A stretch of DNA of 64,000 bases. Source: Polymyxa betae. Lineage: Eukaryota > Endomyxa > Phytomyxea > Plasmodiophorida > Plasmodiophoridae. Position numbers and translations under genes: made by a program. The DNA lies in assembly GCA_003693705.1 (NCBI GenBank), contig RBZT01000959.1, positions 1 through 64,000 on the forward strand, read 5' to 3'. This document shows, one piece after another, positions 59,338-64,000 of this stretch (position 1 is its first letter; each line of letters opens with the position of its first letter). The notes under the pieces were generated by a model. It saw only the letters and a list, made by a program, of their open reading frames with translations, was not told where the DNA came from and did no database searches.

Positions 59338-60530
59338 ATTTGTCTGCATGCGGTTGATGAAGCGCATGAATTTTCCGAGAAGATACTTCGTTCCACAGGG
59401 CTTGTTTTCGTCGGATCATCGTTTTATCGCCTCGGTGACATTTGCAATTTAGTCTTACACTTCCGAATCAAACTAAAATTTATATTATTGCTTAGCCTTG
59501 ACTCTGGATGCGACCAGTACCGGCTACAGAGTGTAATGTATAGACAAGAACATCTTTCTAAATGTCATTATCATCGGTTTGTATTATCTCGGTTTATATC
59601 ATGATCAGTTGTTTTCATATTATAACCTATAAGCCTAACACATACTTTGACTTGATGACTGCTGCTGATATTTTCATATGTAGAGCCATTTCTTAGTCTG
59701 AAACCATTTTCCAAAATGGTTAAACGCTTTTGTTGACTTTCCCTGCTCCTTCCTGACCTTATTTACCGATAACGTACGATATCTATCACTGTTATAGTCA
59801 GGGTGTGAGGTCTCGCGCCGCATAAGAAATATCTTCTAACCTCAAAACGGAGCAGTTTCCCAAACAAGCTGTGATTGCCCTTTGTCGATCAATTACGTTG
59901 CTACAACCTGATTTAAATCTTTTGTAAGTTCATCCAGAGCTTTTTACTGAAAGAAATTATTCTGTTATGGATAAACAGAACGCTACAGAGTTATGGCATT
60001 GGTGGTCAGGATTAAACTGTTAAGTTTCATGCACTGAACAACTTTCCATAATCCTGGCTAAGAAAGATTCTTCACAATGAACCTTCTCAGGCCGCCATGT
60101 CGCGATTGTTAATTCTTCAACTGGTGCATTCAAATGTCAGACTTCATTGTACACGGTTTAACTCCAACGAAATCAATAAATTTCATATAAATAATCTCAT
60201 TTAGCAAAAGAATTACATCGACACAAAGGTACTGCTTAATTATTGTATTTATCTTTAAGCTGAAAACATAGAAATACTTAGGGCTCCGATCGGGTTCGGT
60301 TAATTAACCTTAAAGTTGAATTTATCAACATCATCTCCCAGATTGACGATTGTTTGGGAGTTGATCACACGTCATACAGCAATTTGATATCGTCATATAG
60401 AAATATTTGTGCTTTTTAAAAAAAAATGATTCTTGGGTCAGCTTAACACGAATTGCAGTTTTCTTGTTTCTGTTCAGATCTATTTCAAGCGTCAGTTTGA
60501 CAACAAATAGTAATAAGACCCGCCAGTATC
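59338..60530. other. 1.2-kb interval without a supported gene
   Basis: No ORF with family features and no consistent splice chain on either strand. An interrupted palindrome, AACCATTTTCCAAAATGGTT, lies at 59702-59721 and could be a transcription-end or regulatory hairpin between the two converging genes. I searched by eye for spliceosomal and other common small RNAs and saw none. Confidence 0.4.
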
Positions 60531-61475
60531 TTACTCTTCAAAAATGGTTTCTTTTTGCAGAGTCTTGTCCCATTTCCAAGGATTCAGTAAGGCATTCATC
60601 TTAGCATGATGGCCAACCAAATGATTAGCATGAACTATAACAGGACCATGTGGATGTTGCTGCCAATCATATCCATCATGAAACATGGTTCTCCCACTGG
60701 CAAATTTCCATTTAGGCACCATGTACAGGTCAAGCTGTCGCCGATCTAAAAGTTGGGTCATTGCTCGACCTAATGCATGCTGATCATCATGAGATGGATC
60801 TCGTGCACATTCATCAGACCAGGCCCTGAGCAAGACCCGAGATTCTTGATTGCCAGTAAAATAAATCAGGCATGAGCACCAGTTTGATGGATTGCCTTCT
60901 TCTGATATGATAACACTTGTACCAGGGAACTGCTTTAGAATGGCATCAAATTCGTCGAATGGATTACGACGGTAGAACGTGTCAATATCTGAGTAAAACA
61001 CAGCATAACCCAGATTGACGATTGCTTGAATGAAAGACGGTCTTGTTCGAGTTAGTTGATTAAAAAGATCAGTACCCCATTGGGCAACGCCGCCCAGATC
61101 TTGGGCGAATAACGGCATCAATAGGCGCTCATGATATTCATCATATAGGTTCTTGTAGGTCGTCTCGTCAAGCGCAACAATGACAATGTTTCTCACACCA
61201 ACATTGGAAGCTGAACGTCTCCAGGCATGGAACATGTCGATATAACCAGAATTCACACCAACCACTGTTAAGCGATTATTCTGATCAGCTATTTTGTCAA
61301 GCATAGATAAAGTGGGCGGCCACGATTGCTGTTGTGCTGGGAGAGACCTTCGATTAAAGCTGTGGCCATTGAAATGTAATTTGTTGGTCATCAAAGTAAT
61401 TATCAAGCATGATGAAGCAAGAAAAATCGTGACGATAAGCAAAATCAACCGCCGATAGGTGTAGAAACTCGACAT
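60531..61475 (-). CDS. Type II membrane glycosyltransferase, GT77-like
   Basis: A single-exon gene of 314 residues. The start MSSFYTYRRLILLIVTIFLA has a short basic cytosolic end and one transmembrane helix, the layout of a Golgi type II enzyme. The lumenal part shows LTVVGVNSGYIDMFHAWRRS, IVIVALDETTYKNLY, the nucleotide-sugar-binding DxD within AVFYSDIDTFYRRNPFDEF, SNWCSCLIYFTGNQESRVLL, DDQHALGRAM, and MFHDGYDW with VIVHANHLVGH. This matches the nucleotide-diphospho-sugar transferase family that includes plant xylosyltransferases on rhamnogalacturonan II and Dictyostelium enzymes. The sugar and acceptor are not readable from sequence; UDP-xylose is attractive because UXS1 is present nearby in the genome, but that is inference. 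Confidence 0.82.
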   Translation of the reverse strand: MSSFYTYRRLILLIVTIFLASSCLIITLMTNKLHFNGHSFNRRSLPAQQQSWPPTLSMLDKIADQNNRLTVVGVNSGYIDMFHAWRRSASNVGVRNIVIVALDETTYKNLYDEYHERLLMPLFAQDLGGVAQWGTDLFNQLTRTRPSFIQAIVNLGYAVFYSDIDTFYRRNPFDEFDAILKQFPGTSVIISEEGNPSNWCSCLIYFTGNQESRVLLRAWSDECARDPSHDDQHALGRAMTQLLDRRQLDLYMVPKWKFASGRTMFHDGYDWQQHPHGPVIVHANHLVGHHAKMNALLNPWKWDKTLQKETIFEE

Positions 61476-61558
61476 CGCTTAGAGAATAAATTGAGAATCT
61501 GGGAGCAAACAGACTGATTTTGTTCTGTCTCTGCTACTTGAATTTCAGTGCTTGAACC

Positions 61559-61774
61559 ATGAGAAGGTCGTTGACGTTGTTGCAGAACCAGTCACAGGAG
61601 CTGAGGCCAGCCCAGGCAGCTAATGCCCAACACGTACAAATCGATGTGAGCTTTGCTATTCTCAGAGCTCGTCTTACTGGCTTTCTTATCTTACTAACCG
61701 TCAAGGGCGAATCCGCACCGAATCCAAAGTCCCGCTATAAATTTGACATTTCCCAGACTTGCAAGGAACAATGA
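61559..61774 (+). CDS. Short hypothetical ORF
   Basis: ATG at 61559, 71 codons, starting MRRSLTLLQNQSQELRPAQA and containing a weak hydrophobic segment LTGFLILLTVKG. A competing frame over the first third is also open. An acceptor-like TTTCAG lies 14 bases upstream, so this might be an internal exon. No family recognised. Confidence 0.25.
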   Translation: MRRSLTLLQNQSQELRPAQAANAQHVQIDVSFAILRARLTGFLILLTVKGESAPNPKSRYKFDISQTCKEQ

Positions 61775-62028
61775 TACTAGATAGTAGATTTGTTTCTAAG
61801 TAGTTTCATATCTGATAACAAAAGAAACAAGTGAACTTTGACAGAATGGCGATGGTAAAAATTGGATTTAAAGTCTAAAGTGAGTGGAAATGCTAAAAGG
61901 GTTTATAATACAACTATGTGTACAGATAAAATGGAATAAACAAGTTTAAAACAAAGGTTTAGCGCTCTGGTGAACGACGCAGGAATCTATTTATCGTTTA
62001 TCACATACAATGGTTGTGTAAAACTCGG

Positions 62029-62700
62029 TTAACAAAGTATTGATCCCAAATTAGATTCGACCTCAAAACTCTCCCTTATTAGCCAATCGATAGTTGGCAT
62101 GAGCAAACATCGCCACACTTCAATTCTATGATGATTGCCTAGTTGATTGTAACAATCCTGTCTAACCTGATCGTTTCGTGTTGGGACTCGAATTGAGAGA
62201 TAAACCAAAAAGCTGACCTCGGGTAGCAATATCGATTTCCGTTATACTGACTGGAAAGAATGATGCGGTCAGATGACATTCTTGAGCCAGATCCGGTAAT
62301 ATAACCTGGATCGTGGAATCACCAACTTCAGGTTTGCTTTAAATACTCACCATACCAAACATACTTTGTATACGATGGGAATCAATTGGGATTTGGTTAT
62401 TAAACGGTGTTTGCAGGCAGTCAGATGGCAAATGTGCTTTACCAGAAATGTTAAAACGAGTATCTATGATACCGTCAAACATTGGAATATCAAATGTGAT
62501 TTCTCGTGTGTAATGATATCCCTAAGGCTCACTTTCATTTGGTTGAATTTCTACATGTCTCTGTGATACGATTCCCTGTTTAAACACTTCGGCGGTGGAA
62601 TGAGACTTTGAGCTGGAAGGTTGTCTATTAAGGCGCCTGCTAAACGACTGTCTCACATAATTCTTAATTATAACTAATATTATTTTTATTCAAAGAATGG
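62029..62700 (-). CDS. Unrecognised spliced gene on the minus strand (partial model)
   Basis: Coding pieces in order are RRLNRQPSSSKSHSTAEVFK with VSQRH; a 33-nt intron in phase 0 that removes an in-frame TAG (about 62519-62551); GYHYTREITFDIPMFDGIID and LPSDCLQTPFNNQIPIDSHR; an intron at 62328-62352; then GDSTIQVILPDLAQECHLTA with SITEIDIATRGQLFGLSLNS. A last exon after a short intron ends at 62029. The middle looks like a beta-rich domain. No ATG could be fixed at the 5' end, so the start is a limit, not a call. No family recognised. Confidence 0.45.
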
Positions 62701-63067
62701 TCAATGACTCTATCATAGTCAGAGTCAGTGTACTCGACGTTCCTGAATGACTTTGGCGTATGTCTACCACATACAACTTTCGTAAGAAATCAAATTTTAA
62801 TTCCAAAGTGCTATAGTCAATGGAGGTATCAGAGGTACCTACTCGCAAGTGAGGTGTATATAATAAACAACATTAAAATTTAAATTCTTCACTGGTCTCA
62901 CGATTAATGAGTTCCAAGTCAATCAAAGCACAAAAAATAGAATTCTCTATTATAAAAAGGTACGTCTTTAAGTGAGTCCATTTGTACAGTAATAAATATT
63001 TCTCGTTTTCAATTATTTTTATTCTGTGAATTACTAACAAATTTATTGACAAATAGTAATAAATATT
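62701..63067. other. AT-rich spacer leading into the right-edge ORF cluster
   Basis: Strongly AT-rich. A 13-bp direct repeat AGTAATAAATATT lies at 62988-63000 and 63055-63067, the second copy directly abutting the ATG of the next ORF. A 22-codon ORF opens at about 62908 (MSSKSIKAQKIEFSIIKR) and runs into a GTACGT donor-like site; TTACTAAC and ACAAATAG further down would fit an intron ending before the ATG, so part of this may be a leader or intron. Confidence 0.35.
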
Positions 63068-63301
63068 ATGGTGGTGTCATTTAAAGACCTTAAAAGTGTA
63101 GGCAAACGGCTCTTGCAAAACATCAATATCGCTAATGCTAAAAAAGCATTAGCTGTGACCAATGACGTACAAGGAGTTATAGATAAATATGATTCGGACA
63201 TCGTTCGTAGGGAATTATATCAACGTGCAAGGCTTGGAATTAGAGCAGGAGACAACATTTTGAACAGAGGCGGTGTGTTGTCCCACCAGAATCAAAAGTA
63301 G
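63068..63301 (+). CDS. Small basic protein of the right-edge cluster, unknown
   Basis: 77 residues from a true ATG, beginning MVVSFKDLKSVGKRLLQNIN and continuing IANAKKALAVTNDVQGVIDK. Its middle contains YDSDIVRRELYQRARLGIRA. It is Lys/Arg/Asn-rich and mostly helical, without Cys and without any hydrophobic segment. No intron is needed. The stop at 63299-63301 overlaps the next open frame by about 10 codons. I do not recognise it; neighbouring host genes differ in style. Confidence 0.45.
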   Translation: MVVSFKDLKSVGKRLLQNINIANAKKALAVTNDVQGVIDKYDSDIVRRELYQRARLGIRAGDNILNRGGVLSHQNQK

Positions 63302-63512
63302 ACCTGTTTATAGAGGAACAGAACGAGCATTGGCCGAGCAGATTGCACAAGACCTAAAGCCATCGAGAACGGAACGTTCTCTCGACGGCCTGCGGCCGGA
63401 GTACGACAACCAAAAGTTCGACGTGCTACTATTGCCTAATTGTTTAATAAAGACCTACTATAATATTATCTTGAATTATAATCAAATTAAAATCAAAGGT
63501 AATTCAATATGA
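63273..63512 (+). CDS. Overlapping open frame without ATG, possibly joined by frameshift or splicing
   Basis: An open frame in +1 relation to the preceding ORF, with no ATG near its start. It reads RPVYRGTERALAEQIAQDLK and PSRTERSLDGLRPEYDNQKF, charged and helical like the ORF before it, then ends in an AT-rich, less convincing tail. The continuity of style across the overlap suggests one protein in two frames: programmed +1 frameshift, a missed small intron, or a simple indel. No family recognised. Confidence 0.35.
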   Translation: MCCPTRIKSRPVYRGTERALAEQIAQDLKPSRTERSLDGLRPEYDNQKFDVLLLPNCLIKTYYNIILNYNQIKIKGNSI

Positions 63513-63585
63513 CCCCCCATTTTTTGTTGGAATTTAATGTAAATAAAAGTGTGTACAACACTAAATTTATATACACTAAAATTAA

Positions 63586-64000
63586 ATGTTTACACGAAGC
63601 CTGACAAATACACGAAGATTGACGGTTGACGTATTAACTGGAGTTACATTCAATGACATTGAAAATGAAGCTTATTTGCTAGGAATTTCTAGTATCGATA
63701 CAATAAATGACGTGAATGATTTTAAGATTGTAAGTGGTATATCAATAGGTAATTTAGATACTCAATTAGACGGGTACCACCGGGTACTAAGTGGCGTTTC
63801 AATAAATTCATTAGACATTCGGGTAGATCAGTACCAATTACTAAGTGGTAATACAAGCATTAGTAATATTGATATCCAGATAGATTGTTATCAAGTGTCC
63901 TCTGGTGTTAGTCTGAGCATTATACAAGTACGAGACAACTTTCTTCCGAATGAAATAGATTCCATCGTTACCTCTCCGGAATTAGTTCTGGGAATATCGA
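63586..64000 (+). CDS. Repeat protein, open at the window edge
   Basis: ATG at 63586 starts MFTRSLTNTRRLTVDVLTGV and the frame stays open for 138 codons to the window end. From about residue 45 it is built from at least four degenerate repeats of 19-20 residues with the pattern SG-x-SI-x-x-LD-x-x-x-D-x-Y: SGISIGNLDTQLDGYHRVL, SGVSINSLDIRVDQYQLL, SGNTSISNIDIQIDCYQ, SGVSLSIIQVRDN. Alternating hydrophobic residues suggest a beta-solenoid or fibre-like fold. No known family is recognised, and the C-terminus is outside the window. Confidence 0.55.
   Translation, partial: MFTRSLTNTRRLTVDVLTGVTFNDIENEAYLLGISSIDTINDVNDFKIVSGISIGNLDTQLDGYHRVLSGVSINSLDIRVDQYQLLSGNTSISNIDIQIDCYQVSSGVSLSIIQVRDNFLPNEIDSIVTSPELVLGIS

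Noticed and set aside
59338-60530. A structured non-coding RNA in the long spacer
   Set aside because: No conserved core of U1-U6, SRP, RNase P or telomerase RNA was seen; the only structure is one short interrupted palindrome.

Overview
This is a stretch of nuclear DNA from a unicellular eukaryote with a compact, intron-rich genome. Nearly every recognisable gene is cut by many short GT-AG introns, mostly 40-60 nt and down to about 33-35 nt. Genes lie on both strands, usually a few hundred bases apart, and there are no operons. The gene set (IKS1-like kinase, Atg1, Cdt2, TCF25/Rqc1, a CM1 microtubule-organising protein, LINKIN/ITFG1, Gpc1-type acyltransferase, PSTAIRE CDK, UDP-xylose synthase with a GT77-like glycosyltransferase) fits an opisthokont, most plausibly an early-diverging relative of fungi (chytrid, rozellid or aphelid type). 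That placement is inferred from gene content and intron style, not from a tree.

Left edge (1-1800): two neighbouring non-coding elements, a 60-bp-armed foldback element with a possible 6-bp target duplication and a 0.9-kb element with perfect 24-bp terminal inverted repeats, then a tRNA with anticodon UAU. From 1.8 to 13 kb: an HExxH protein, glucosamine-6-phosphate deaminase, a basic nuclear-type protein, a divergent kinase pair (IKS1-like and Atg1), and the replication-licensing adaptor Cdt2 with a possible C-terminal PIP box. From 13.8 to 21.8 kb on the minus strand: two long coiled-coil proteins, the second carrying the gamma-tubulin-complex-binding CM1 motif. From 22 to 30 kb: TCF25, an unexplained 2-kb tract, branched-chain aminotransferase and an HtrA protease. 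From 30 to 44 kb: a Gln/Ser-rich protein sharing a heat-shock promoter with a cytosolic HSP70, an acidic protein, the phosphatase MDP1, a PSTAIRE CDK, proteasome subunit Rpn11 (two GC-AG introns), linker histone H1, a coiled-coil protein and Sm-E. From 44 to 59 kb: ITFG1, UDP-glucuronate decarboxylase, RPL38 (intron directly after the ATG), Gpc1-type acyltransferase, an unknown gene, DNA polymerase delta small subunit, a small secreted protein and Vps16. From 60.5 kb: a GT77-like type II glycosyltransferase, an unknown spliced gene and, from about 63 kb to the edge, a cluster of short ORFs of different character.

Most of the window is housekeeping: cell cycle and replication (CDK, Cdt2, POLD2, H1), protein quality control (HSP70, Rpn11, TCF25, HtrA), autophagy and the late endocytic pathway (Atg1, Vps16), and sugar metabolism (GNPDA, UXS1, GT77). 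The parts that do not read as housekeeping are the two inverted-repeat elements at the left edge, the ORF-fragment tract at 24.6-26.6 kb, and the ORF cluster at the right edge, where two overlapping reading frames are followed by a protein with about four degenerate 19-20-residue repeats. No function can be assigned to that cluster from sequence alone.
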